Assembly (NCBI GenBank): GCA_963575745.1
Contig: CAUYUJ010022392.1
Coordinates: 30,001 to 85,000 of the forward strand
Length of the DNA stretch: 55,000 bases
DNA from: Prorocentrum cordatum
Taxonomy: Eukaryota; Sar; Dinophyceae; Prorocentrales; Prorocentraceae
Direction of reading: 5' to 3'
Shown: piece after piece, positions 11,100 to 21,599 of the stretch
Layout of the letters: every line of letters starts with the position of its first letter
Numbering within the stretch: position 1 is the first letter of the stretch
Notes under the pieces: generated by a model
What the model saw: only the letters and a program-made list of their open reading frames with translations
What the model was told of the DNA's origin: nothing
Databases searched by the model: none
Made by a program: the position numbers and the translations under genes

Positions 11100-11710
11100 G
11101 GGTGACATTCTCGGATGCGCTCGGCCAGCGAACGGGCGCGAGACTCGCTGGAAGCCGTGCTCGGTGAGCTCGACGTTGGCTCTACAGTAGGGGCTCGCCC
11201 ACAAGAGACCTTCCACAAGAAACCCAAGCCTGAGACCCCAGGACGTCCGTTGTTTTTTGGTGTGGGAGCGTCACGATCTCCATCGAAACCCAGTGCAGCC
11301 TGGAGGCGAGCAGGGTGCTTCTTGGCATGGGCCTCCACTGTAACATGAGAATCTTGGGTGACGCTTTCGGATGCTCTCGGCCAGCGAGCGGGCGCGATCC
11401 CTGCTGGAAGCCGTGCTCGGTGTGCTCGACGTTGGCTCCCAAGAGAAGGGAGGCCGCAACGTCCCCCACCCGGGCCCAGCCTCGCTGTGCCGCTACGAAG
11501 ATCCCGGGGTAGCCCAACACAGGTCTTACAGACTAGGCCGATCCACAAGAAATCTTCCACAAGAAACCAAGCCCTGAGACCCCAGGACGTCTCTTGATTT
11601 CTGGTGGTGGAAGCGTCACGCTTTCCATCGCAAAACCATCGACACCCAAGAAACCCAGGGCACCCTGCGGGCAAGCAAGGTGTTTCTTGGCATGCGCCCC
11701 CACTGTATTG
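11100..11710. repeat. Diverged tandem duplication
   Basis: 11100-11344 (GATGCGCTCGGCCAGCGA, then CTGGAAGCCGTGCTCGGTG, then CACAAGAAACCCAAGCC) is repeated at 11345-11710 with an insertion of about 100 bases around 11445-11545. Both copies end in TTCTTGGCATG(G/C)GCC and CACTGTA. Confidence 0.75.
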
Positions 11711-12195
11711 GGTGGTGCACTCTTTGAGCGGCTAGGACACCCAATTCACGGATTCCCAAGCGTTCCCGCGTGCCTCTGAAGGGTTCCCGCAGGACTCTAG
11801 GGGCTTGTCGCATGGCTCTCCCCGAGGCTAGAGGGCCTGAAGATAGGCCACTGGGGTCGAAGAGGGCACCCAGACAATCCAGAACAAGCCTCCAAGACGG
11901 CCCAAGAGCGCATCAAGACGCCCAAGACGGCCCCAAGATAACGCAAAAGGCCCCCCAAGTCGCAAAAACAATTGAGATACCATAGTTTGTTGACGCATTA
12001 GAATGTTCTCGCCTTTTAGGGTTCCCAGCGCTCCAAGACGGCCTAAAAGGTCCCCAAGCATCGCCCGACGACGAACCATATGCCCCTAAGATGTCCCAAG
12101 AGTGGGAGCACGAACTGGCATTTCGAGCCCTCTACTCCAAGAGGACCCCGAGACCGAACAAGCAGGCCCCCAAGAGGCTCCCAGAGGTTCCAAGA
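11711..12195. other. Quasi-periodic GGCCCAAGA/CTCCAAGACG sequence
   Basis: From about 11840 the sequence is built from words such as CCCAAGACGGCC and CTCCAAGAGG, the complement of the type seen at 7390-8560. No gene is recognised. Confidence 0.6.
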
Positions 12196-12344
12196 CTCGA
12201 ATGTGGGATCGACTAAAGAACTGATTTACCCCACAATTGATTTTCTCGTCGAGTCGCACGTGGATATTCAACGAATTTCTCATGGATTCGACAAACAGAT
12301 CGTTCCTGGGGTAGACCAATTTTGTAGTCGATCCCCTACTCGAA
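12196..12344. mobile_element. Family A foldback/TIR element, copy 2
   Basis: Left arm CTCGAATGTGGGATCGAC through TTACCCCACAATTGATTTTC. The right arm is the complement, ending GTAGTCGATCCCCTACTCGA. Arms are about 50 bases with several mismatches. No target duplication is obvious. Confidence 0.8.
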
Positions 12345-14560
12345 GGAGACCGATCGGTGGCCACAAGAGGCCTCCGAGAGGCTCCAAGAGGCCTCCAAGA
12401 GGCCTCCCAAGAGGCCCCCGAGAGGCCTCCCAGACCCTTGCTGCGTACATCTGAAAGAGGCCCCTGGCCCACGACCCAAGGCACGGTGGCGACATGGGCC
12501 GAAGGCCACGAGATCCGTCGCCCCCTGTGGTCTTAAGACGAAGCCAGGACGAGGGGTGAAGATAAATCGGGAATCTCTGAGATCTGGCGGCTCTGGAGGA
12601 TATCTCGGGCGCCGCGGCCTTCTCAGAGCGTTCCGGAACGCTCCGAGAGCGTTTTCTGGAACGCTCTGGAACGGATCTATCTTCGTCCTGGTCCCGTCCG
12701 ACTGTGGTCTTGCCACAGGGGTGCCCGGCGTGCTGAATTTCAGGTGGCCTTTGGCTCTTTTCAAAACTTCCCTGGGGGCTTCGGCACAGCGCGCCAACCA
12801 CCCAGAAACCCGCCGAACATGCCCGGGTCGTGGGTTTTCAGGCCCTGGATGTCGTCCAACACGGCCCAGAGACGGCCAAGATGGTCTCCAAGTTCGCCCA
12901 AGATGGTCCGAGATGGCCTCCAAGACGGCCCACAAGGATCCAAGATGTCTCCAAGTCCGCCAAAGAAGCCACCGAGACGGCCCAAGATGGCTCCGACATA
13001 GCCCGAGACGGCCCAAGAGACCTCCCAGCGGCCACTAAGATGGGCCAAGAGGCCTCCGAGAGGGCCCTCGCGAATGCCCGAGGAGGCAGAAGTCATCGAT
13101 TGTCCTCCGGTTCGTGGAATTATTTTCGGCCCTCCGACGGCCCGAGACGGCCCGAGGGGCCCCCGGTGCTGCCCCGAGAGCGCCCCAGAGGCCTGCCGTG
13201 GCCCAGGAGGCCCTAGGACTGCCCTCAAAGAGGGCCCCCAAGGCGGCCCCCGACGCATCCCAAGACGCCCGAGATGGCCTCCGAGACGGCGCTGAAGCAC
13301 CCAAAGGGGGCCCCAGGTAGGTTCTGAGAGGCCCCCTGGACGCCTTCCAACGGCGTCTTGGCGGCTAGGCACGCCCTGAGAAGGTGACAGAGGCCCCGCC
13401 CCAAGAAGCCCCCAAAGGCACCCAAGAGGCCCAAGGAGATGCCCAAGAGGCCTCCAAGAGGCCCCCAGGAAGCTCCTAGGAGGCCCCTAAGAGTGCCCAG
13501 TAGGCTCCCAAGAGGCTTCCTCCTCCTTTTTCTTCTCCTCCTCCTCCTTTTCCCTCCCTCTCCTCATCCTCCTCTACCTTCCCCCACGTGTTCCCCGAAG
13601 GGTTCACAACGGCTGAATGAACACATGGTCCAATAGCTTGGTCAAACTTTTCCCAAACGTTTGGCCACAGGCGTATCCTACAAGGCAGGGGGTGGCGGTG
13701 ATTCGCCGTAGGCGTTTTCGATCCGCCGCCCGCTGTTGCCTGCAAGAGGGGCTGTTGGCGTGTCAAAATCTACCTGTTTGAATCCTTCCACACAATTCCC
13801 AATAAAGGTCTCGGCTCAAACCTCCGGCCACCGAAACCGTTAGTGACAAATTGTTCCCGTCGCCTTTCCTAGTATGGCTCAAAGAGGACCTCCAGGACAG
13901 CCACGTTGACCCAAGCTGGCCTCCAAGACGCCCCAGAAGCCTCCAACACGGCCAAGATGGCCACAAAAGGTCCAAACTGCTACCAAGACGCGACCTAAGA
14001 TGACTCCAAGATGGCCCAAGAGGCCCTCCAGACGGCCCAGGAGGTCCTTCAGACGCCCAACAGGGCTCCAAGTACCTCCACGAAGCCGAAACCATCGATT
14101 CCCATTTGTTTCTCATGATTTTCGCCTCTTCGAGCTTCAAGCAGCCGCAAACCGCCCTAGAGGCCTCCAAGATAGCCCCAAGGCGACCTTCGTGGCCTCC
14201 AAGAAAGCCCCAAGAAGGCCAAGCGGGCCCCAAGAAGGCTCAAGAGACCACCAAGACGGCCCCAAGATGGCCTCACAGAGGCAAGAGCGGCCTTCTAGCG
14301 CACGGCTTTTGAGCCTCGTTCAACCGATCCTCATCGCACCTGGCATGGCTTTAACACACTCACATGCACATGCCGCGAGAGAGATTCGGGGGGTGGGAAG
14401 GTTCGCCACACGCCGCGAGAGAGATCGGGGGGGGCACGATCTCGCTGCCCGTGCCTCGCGAGGCAGATCCAGGCGCGCAGGCCAGTGCTGAGGGGGGGCC
14501 CCTTTGGCCCCGCAGCAAGGCCCAAACATCCGATGTCTTGGTTTTCAGTGCGAGGCCCCT
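12345..14560. other. Gene-poor, quasi-periodic CCTCCAAGACGGCCCAAGA sequence
   Basis: Most of this stretch is GGCCTCCGAGACGGCCCAAG-type sequence (12350-12450, 12830-13530, 13890-14300). A pyrimidine-rich run lies at 13518-13590, and a doubled CGCGAGAGAGAT(T)CGGGGGG near 14377 and 14410. Many frames stay open on both strands, but none has protein-like content. Confidence 0.6.
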
Positions 14561-14566
14561 GGGAAG

Positions 14567-14603
14567 TCCTCCTCCTCCTCCTCCTCCTCCTCCTCCTCCT
14601 CCC
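14567..14603. repeat. (TCC)n array
   Basis: Perfect TCC triplets. Confidence 0.95.
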
Positions 14604-14730
14604 GACCCTTCCCCCTGGGGGCCGGCTTTCAGCCCGAGTCGTGCCTTGACGGTCTCGGGGTCGGTCGGCGAGGGTTCCCGGAGGCTGGAAACGTCCAACA
14701 AAACTCTCGCCGTGAATTTGTGTACGCCGC

Positions 14731-14790
14731 TTCTGTGGGCCCGCACCAGAGACGCTCCAGCGAAGGGCCACTCCTTGCGCGCAGCCGACC
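14731..14790. repeat. Dispersed repeat C, copy 1
   Basis: GTGGGCCCGCACCAGAG...CCAGCGAAGGGCCACTCC. Related blocks lie at 16381-16440, 43480-43535 and 45221-45278. Confidence 0.6.
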
Positions 14791-14844
14791 CAAAACCGAC
14801 GGCGGTCCCCAAAGACAGAGGGCGCGCCCCTGGATGGCCGGAGG

Positions 14845-15085
14845 GGGGGGGGGGATTGGATCCGCTCCCCCCCCCCGCTCCTTTCCCCGATCTGCCGTCG
14901 GGGACCCCCCCCCCCCTCCTCTCCTTTCCCGGACCGTCGTCGGGGACCCCCCCCTCCCCCTCACCCCCTTTCCCAGTTCGTCGTCGGGGAGCCCCCCCCC
15001 ACCTTTCAAAAGGGGGAGGGGGGGTTCCGACCCCCCCCCGCCAAATTCACCCCCCCCCTCCCCCCTTTTCGCCACGGAGCCCTCT
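14845..15085. repeat. Poly-G / poly-C tracts
   Basis: Repeated runs of 7-10 C or G with short spacers (GGGGACCCCCC-type words). Some runs face each other as inverted repeats and could form hairpins or G-quadruplexes. Confidence 0.85.
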
Positions 15086-15123
15086 GGCTCTGGAGCCCGA
15101 CCCCTACCACCCCTAACACTACC

Positions 15124-15162
15124 ACCCCGACCACCCGTGACCCTAACCCTAAACCCTAACCC
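15124..15162 (+). repeat. Interstitial telomere-like repeats
   Basis: CCCTAACCCTAAACCCTAAC followed by CCTAG: a short run of CCCTAA/CCCTAAA. CCCTAAA (TTTAGGG) is the plant- and dinoflagellate-type telomere unit. It sits between poly-C sequence and a heptamer array. Confidence 0.75.
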
Positions 15163-15187
15163 TAGCCCCAAACAGTGCCCAGTTCTC

Positions 15188-15440
15188 ATTATTCACTACT
15201 CACTACCCACTACTCACTACTCGCTACTCACTACTCACTTCTCACTACTCACTGCTGACTACTCACGACTCACGTCTCACTACCCACTACTCACTACCCA
15301 CTACCCACTACTCACTACGCACTACTCACTACTCACTACTCCCAACTCACTAGTCACTACTCACTACTCACTCCTCACTACTCACTATTCACTACTCACT
15401 AGTCTTTACCCACTAGACTCTACTCGCTACTCACTAGACT
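15188..15440. repeat. (CACTACT)n heptamer array
   Basis: About 250 bases of a 7-base unit, mainly CACTACT with CACTACC and CACGACT variants. It follows directly on the telomere-like repeat. Confidence 0.9.
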
Positions 15441-15720
15441 ACCAGACCCCCCCCTTGCGGGAGAAGCCCCCTCCCCAGTCCCCTGTTCGGCGCAAAGGGA
15501 GGGAAGGGGGGGGGGGGGTCGAACCCCCCCGCCTCCAGCGCCAAGGCGGGGAGGGGGGGGGGGGTGGTCCGGACCCCCCTCCCCCTTCAAGGGGGGGAGG
15601 GGGAGGGGGGGGTTCGGATCCCCCCCCCCCTTAAGGGGGGAGGGGGGGTGGGTCGAAAATCTCACCCCCCCCTCGAAGGGGGGGAGGGGGGGCAGGTTCT
15701 GCGAGGCCCCCCCCTTTTCA
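15441..15720. repeat. Second poly-G / poly-C block
   Basis: Runs of 7-12 G or C alternating in blocks, some facing each other (for example CCCCCCCTTAAGGGGGG). Similar to 14845-15085, so the heptamer and telomere repeats are bracketed by this sequence type. Confidence 0.85.
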
Positions 15721-16380
15721 ATGACAGGGTCATCCGCTGGCGCGCTTTCCCAAAGACGGCCTCCAAAGACCAACAAGCACCTTAGAGGCTCCCGTAAGCC
15801 TCCCAGGGGCCCCCAAGCGGCTCCTCAAACCCCCAGGAGGTTCTCAGGAAGCCCCGCGAGGCCCCAAGAGGGCACCAAGAAGCCTCCTCCTTTTCCTCCT
15901 TCTCCCCCACCTCCTCCTTCTCCTCCTCCTTCTCCTCCTCCTTCTCCTCCTCTTCCTCCTCCTCCTCCTTTTCCTCCTCCTCCCCCTCCCTCTTCCCTCT
16001 CCTCCTCCTGCTCCTCCTTCAGGGCCATTCCTCGCGCGCAGCCGACCCCCGACGCCTACGGCGGGCCCCCCGTCCGGCCGTGGGCAGCCAGCCGCCCGCG
16101 GCCCGCCGCGGCGGCGAGGCGGTGCGGCAGCGAGGGGTCGGCGGCGGCCTGCGGGCGGGGCGCGGCCGGGGCTCGTGTTCCTCGCGCCCCCGTCTGCCCT
16201 TGCCTGCAGGAGGCTCGCTCGGGTCTTGGAGTGGAACTATCGGCCACGCGCAATGTGTGAACCAGGCAAGAGTGGCCTTGAGTGCGCGGCCGAGGGGGGG
16301 GCCTTTTGGGGGCACCACGAGGCGGCAAACCGCTGCCAGCCAAAACCAAGCGCGCACGCAGCCGTTACCGCTTCGCGCTC
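15721..16380. other. No gene seen; pyrimidine-rich run 15888-16020
   Basis: TCC-rich sequence fills 15888-16020. GC-rich sequence with no recognised gene follows. Confidence 0.5.
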
Positions 16381-16440
16381 AGCGGTCGGGGGGCCCCATT
16401 GGGCCCGCACCAGAGGTCACTCCGGCGACAGGCCACTCCG
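16381..16440. repeat. Dispersed repeat C, copy 2
   Basis: GGGCCCGCACCAGAGGTCAC then TCCGGCGACAGGCCACTCCG, matching 43480-43535 and 45221-45278. Confidence 0.65.
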
Positions 16441-17240
16441 ACTACAGTCAACCCGTATCATAAAGATCCACGATAAGGATGACAGGGCCTTGGAGGGCCA
16501 TGTCGGCGGTCTGCGAGCGGGGCGCGGCCAGCGAAAGCGTCCAAGGTAGGCCGAAGGGGCAAGGATGCAAGGGTACCTTTACAAAGGCTGCCCATCCTTA
16601 GTATGCGGGCCGACTGTAACTCGGACCTTGGAGGGAAACTAATGGGAGGGTTTTCCAAAGCCGGCTTTGCGCAAGAGTGCCCAACACTGCGCCAAAACGA
16701 GCCTGCAAAGAAGATTGGGAGTGATATAAAAGAAACAGCCGCGTCCGACGCCGACGACAGCAAGTCCACGACGACGACGACCAACGGCGACGACCGCCAC
16801 CACCACCGCCCCCAAGATGACCTCTAGATCGCCTCAAGACCGCCAGATCGCCTCAAGATAGCGGGTGCCACTCGTGCTATAATGTTGAGAGCAGAGCGAG
16901 ACCACATGTCCTGCCACCACCCGCAGCAAACAACGCAACGAGGCCAGCACGCAACCACATTCCAAATATGGTCCATCGATGATTCTGGGGATAGCTCGAT
17001 AGAACCATCGTGCCCAGTACGGCCCAATAACCATCGGCCCCATTAGAAGAAGTGTTGCCCTCCCTGCCCCTGAGGAAACAAACGCAAACGCACACGAACA
17101 GACACATACTTACACACACAAGCTTTTTTCGCCGCGGTGCGGCAGAGGCAATCTGCTCGCGCGCTCTGGTAGCTGGGGCGAAGCACACTCGTTGTCCTGC
17201 AGCAAGAGAGCGAGACATGGCAGAGGGCGGCCGCGGAGGG
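16441..17240. other. No confident gene
   Basis: Unique-looking sequence with a short GACGACGAC run near 16750 and CAAGATCGCCTCAAGA words at 16825-16865. A CA-rich segment followed by a GGCAGAGG block at 17085-17150 resembles two blocks at 18495-18640. Confidence 0.4.
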
Positions 17241-17244
17241 AGGA

Positions 17245-17800
17245 AACAGGGGGGAGGGCACTCACAGCACGAAGGTCTTGGGCACGAATGGCCCGTGCGG
17301 CCGGCCGTTGCTGAGGCGTCCTGGCAGTGGACGTGGAGCGGCGTCGCGCCCACACCCAGGGTCTCAGGCAAAGCCAGCAGGCGCTGAAGGCGTAGAACAA
17401 GTCGAACCAGTACAAGGGGCGAGATTGCGAGCGAATCCACTGAAGGGGGGTGGCATCCACGTGTTTGTCAAAAGGCCGTGCCACCAGGTATTCTAGCGCA
17501 CAGCGGCTGCGTGATGCAAGGGGGCCAGGACCGAGAGGGTTGGCCAGCCAGTCGCTCGCGGCAGCAAGATGCTGCGAGCCTCCGAGCTGGGCTGCCGAGG
17601 CTGGGCTGCAAGACCGCAGCAAGTCGAGGGCTGCGACGCCACGGAGGGCAGCAGCCGAGGTCTGCGACAAGGCCGGCTGCTGAGGTGGCGTGAGCGGCGA
17701 GGCGCCGCCGCACGCCGCCAGGGAGCCCCGGCAGCGGCAGCCATGGCGAGAGGCGGGAGGCGGGGGGCAGACCTGGCCGGTGCATGCATGCATCACAGCC
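17245..17800 (-). CDS. Possible exon(s), unrecognised
   Basis: Within a long minus-strand frame, the part from about 17800 down to 17250 looks protein-like: RCALEYLVARPFDKHVDATP, PLQWIRSQSRPLYWFDLFYA and FSACWLCLRPWVW, the last two forming a hydrophobic stretch that could be membrane-embedded. Further up the same frame is a poly-Ser run encoded by the GGA array, which I take as non-coding. No family is recognised, and the borders are not set. Confidence 0.3.
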
Positions 17801-17811
17801 AGTGGGGTCCC

Positions 17812-17893
17812 AGAGGAGGAGGAGGAGGAGGAGGAGGAGGAGGAGGAGGAGGAGGAGGAGGAGGAGGAGGAGGAGGAGGAGGAGGAGGAGGAG
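17812..17893. repeat. (GGA)n array
   Basis: About 80 bases of perfect GGA. Confidence 0.97.
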
Positions 17894-18474
17894 GGGGGAG
17901 CGGTGTTGAAGTCCGAGGAGTGCCCAGCCACAGGCCTGGAGGAGCGAGGGCGCCCAAGTGCGGGAGCAGCGGGGCAGCGGGTGGAGAGCGGCGGCGGGCC
18001 CACGGCCGCGGAACTGGCCAGGCACGGGCGCCCGGCAGCAGAGGCCGCAGGGCGGGTGACCTGGCGGAGCCGAGTGGGCGCCTCCGAGCGCCCACAGCCA
18101 GGGAGCGTCCGGGGCGGCCCAGGTGGGGCGCGCGGCAGGCGGGAGGCGGGGCGAGAAGCGCAGGCCCGCTGAGGAGGTGGTACCAGCGATAGCACGGCGG
18201 CCACGTCACATGACACCGTGTCGTCGAAACCCGCACCTGACCGGTGCACAAGCTTCTGGGGAAGCACCAGCCCGGGGGGGTGGCGCTTCAGTCGAGACGC
18301 GCAAGCGCCAGTGGAAACACCCACCCGGGGGGGTAGGCGCCCCAGACAGGAAGGAAAGAGGGGGAGAATCTACCTGGGGGGGTTGGACGCACCCAAAGGA
18401 GAAGAGGGGAGGGCGCGTCACCTGGGGGGTGGGGCTCGCGGGAGGAGGCACCTGATCGGTGCACGCACGACACA

Positions 18475-18990
18475 GACACACGCACGCACGCACACACACA
18501 CACACACACTTTTCCGTCGGCGGCGAGGCAGAGGCGGTCCGCTCCAGCAAGTGGCACGCACACGCGCACACACACACACACACACACTTTTTGGCGGTCG
18601 CGGCCTCGCGCGCAGCGACGCGGCAGAGGAAGTCGATGATTGCGCACAGGCACACAGAACACACACAAATGCACAAACATACAAACACATAAACACATAA
18701 TACACACCAGCACACACAGCCACACACAAACACACACAACCACACAATCACAAAACAACACGATCAGACAACCACCCAACGACACAACGACACAACCACA
18801 CAAACACACAAGTACACACAAACACACACACACACCCCAACACACACACACATCAACACACACACGCACACACAAACACACGCACACACTAGCACACACA
18901 ACCACACACAGACACACATAGACAAACAAACACAATCACGCACCAGCACACCCAGCCTTACACAGAGGCGCACACACAACCACACACAAG
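18475..18990. repeat. CA-rich microsatellite region with embedded GGCAGAGG blocks
   Basis: CA dinucleotides and CACACAAA/ACACACG variants cover most of the stretch. At about 18510 and 18588 the CA run is followed by CTTTTC or CTTTTT, a GGCGG-rich segment and then GGCAGAGG. The same order occurs at 17110-17150. Confidence 0.9.
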
Positions 18991-20340
18991 CACCTCGTAC
19001 CCCGTCGATCATACTTAGACTCACTCCGACCCGCGCAATCACTTCCGCTCAGCCACTCAAACTCAAATTCTCTCATACTCACACTCGCTGGTGCACTGAC
19101 TCGCATGAACTCAAACCCACTAATACATTCCCATGCCGAACACTCTGCCCTCTTGCAAGGAGGCGTCAGTCCACGCGGATCCCATTACGCGTGTGCGAGA
19201 GTCACGTGGTTCCGATGTATCTTGCGCCTGGACGTTTTTTTGTGTTTTGCTTCGACGCTTCGTGGATCCGATTCCTTTTCTGGAATAGCGACGAATGGGG
19301 TCCCCTATCTGGGATGCTGCCATGAGTTCCCCGCCGAAGTCAAGGAAGCAGAGAGAACGAGGGCTCGCATGGCGACTTTGGCATCTGGGACTCAACAGAA
19401 TACCTTCCCCTCACCAGAACTACTCCTACCGACTCATGGGCACTCCCCCGTACTCTAACCCTGACTGGGCATCGTTTGACCGACCCTTAACCCCATGGGC
19501 GTAGCCTGGGCCCCACTTGCCGATTTACCCCCCTGCATGGGGATATAGGCAGTTCCCTTCGGGTTTCGAAGGGTACATCCCCAACTGGGTTGCTGAGATG
19601 GTTGGGGTCTGGATGGAGATGGGAATTGGGATATGGGGTCGGGTAAACGATACAGACACACACTCAGCCTCACTCAAAGAGTGCACATCTGTGGATCTCC
19701 ACGTCGAATGATCAGCTGGACCCCCTCCCCTCCCGAACCAGTCCTTCGGGATCTCTGGCCCCCCCCCGCTGGGCCTCCTGGACGTCCCTGCTGGGTGTAG
19801 AAGCGGGGCTGAAGCTGTCCGAAGGGCGCCCCGACGGGCCCGCGAGAGCCTCAAGCGGCCCGCACCCAACCCAAAGGCCCCCGAATCGCCTCCACACGGG
19901 CCAGAAGGGCTTCGAGACGGCACAGGCGAGCCCAGAGTCGGCCCATCGGGCCCCAAGACGGCCCCAGCCCAAGAGAACCCGAACACATTCACCAGATTAC
20001 TCAAAATCAGGAGTCGGTCGTTGAGGGAACCAGCTGTTGGCAGCATGCTGCGCCCAAGAAGACATCATAATTATCCCAGGAGGCCCGCCGAGATCAGCAA
20101 GCTCCCAAGACGCATTCGAGAACCCCGCATAATACCTCCCGAAGAGGGAACTCCTCAACGCAGAAAGGAAGACGGGGAGTGGGTTCACAAGAACGGGCGG
20201 GCGCGAGGAAGAGAAAGGAGGATGCGGAAAGCAATGACGAGAGGGATAAGGATCTATCCCTCTTCGCGCCCTGATCCCGTCTGTGTGCGAAACTTAAAAG
20301 ATCAGTATGCTTGGCGCGAGACGCCAATACCATGTTTGTG
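18991..20340. other. No gene seen
   Basis: Mixed sequence. 19500-19700 has no repeat or coding signal. 19840-19975 is of the GGCCCCAAGACGGCC type. The short frames carry nothing recognisable. Confidence 0.4.
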
Positions 20341-20365
20341 TATACATACACATACACACACACGA

Positions 20366-20407
20366 GTAAAATAGAACACGCGCGAGCGCTTCGCGCCCTT
20401 CTTTTAC
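20366..20407. repeat. GC-rich hairpin next to CA/TA microsatellite
   Basis: GTAAAA and TTTTAC enclose GCGCGAGCGC-TT-CGCGC. It is the second of three hairpins of this kind (7222-7260, about 35440-35475). Confidence 0.6.
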
Positions 20408-20825
20408 AGCGCGGGGCACGGCAGCGTCAGAACTCAATGAGTGCAGGTTGCGCACTCCCCTGGGGCGTGATCACATTTGCGATATATTGCTCCCTCGTCC
20501 ATTCCTCTTCCCTCCTCCTTCCGCTCCTCTCCACGTCTTCCTCCGTTCCCAAACATCCGGCCGCTCCAATCGTTTCGACGCGTGGGCCCAGGAGGTCTGG
20601 ACTACTTCCCCGGGGGCAGATCTTCGTCCTGAGTCGCTGTTTGGCAAGTCCCGAGGCCCGTCGAGGGCGCCGAACACGGCCCAAGACCCGCCGCCCCAAT
20701 TTTTCCCAACCATCCTGTGGAATTGGATCCTCGTTTTGAAGGGACTCCGCTCCGCGTCCCCTCCTCTCTTCCTCTCCTCTCCTCTCCTTCTCCCTCCTCC
20801 CAACCCTGCCTCTGCTATTCGCATG
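20408..20825. other. No gene seen
   Basis: Pyrimidine-rich patches at 20500-20560 and 20760-20815, otherwise unassigned. Confidence 0.4.
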
Positions 20826-21095
20826 CCATCATCATTATCATCACCACCATCACCATCATGACCATCATCATCATCGTCGTCGTCGTCATCAGCATCACCA
20901 TCATCACCATTACCATAAGCATCATTATCCTCACTGTCATCAGCATCAGCACCACCATCATCATCATCGTCACTATAACAGCATCACCATTACCATCACC
21001 ACCACCATCATCACCACCATCGTTATCATCCCCATCATCACCACCACAACCACCATCATTATCACCATCATCAGCATTGCTATCAACATCATCAT

Positions 21096-21127
<32 letters not shown>

Positions 21128-21258
21128 CCACCGTCAGCATCATCTCCATCACCATCATTAGCATCATCACACTCAGCATCATTATCGTCATTATCGCCAC
21201 CACCATCATCATCATCATCACCAGCATCATCGTCATCGGCATCATCATCATACATCAT

Positions 21259-21309
<51 letters not shown>

Positions 21310-21426
21310 TATTACTATTATGATTCGCAGCAGCACCACCACCACCATCACCATCATCATCACCATCATCATCATCATCATCATCACCATCATCATCACC
21401 ATGACCATGACCACCACCACCATCAC

Positions 21427-21491
<65 letters not shown>

Positions 21492-21575
21492 CCATCACCA
21501 TCACCATCACCATCACCATCACCATCATCATCACCATCACCATCATCATCATCACCATCATCTTCATCATTAGCA
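20826..21575. repeat. (CAT)n / (CAC) trinucleotide array, ~750 bp
   Basis: CAT triplets with CAC, CGT and CAG variants run almost without interruption. Frames of poly-Ile, poly-His/Ser, Asp or Met on the two strands are by-products. Confidence 0.97.
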
Positions 21576-21599
21576 TCGTTGTGATCGTGATCGCCACCC

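Noticed and set aside
13860-13885. Possible degraded spliced leader ending TGGCTCAAAG
   Set aside because: Only the last nine or so bases agree, and no gene follows.
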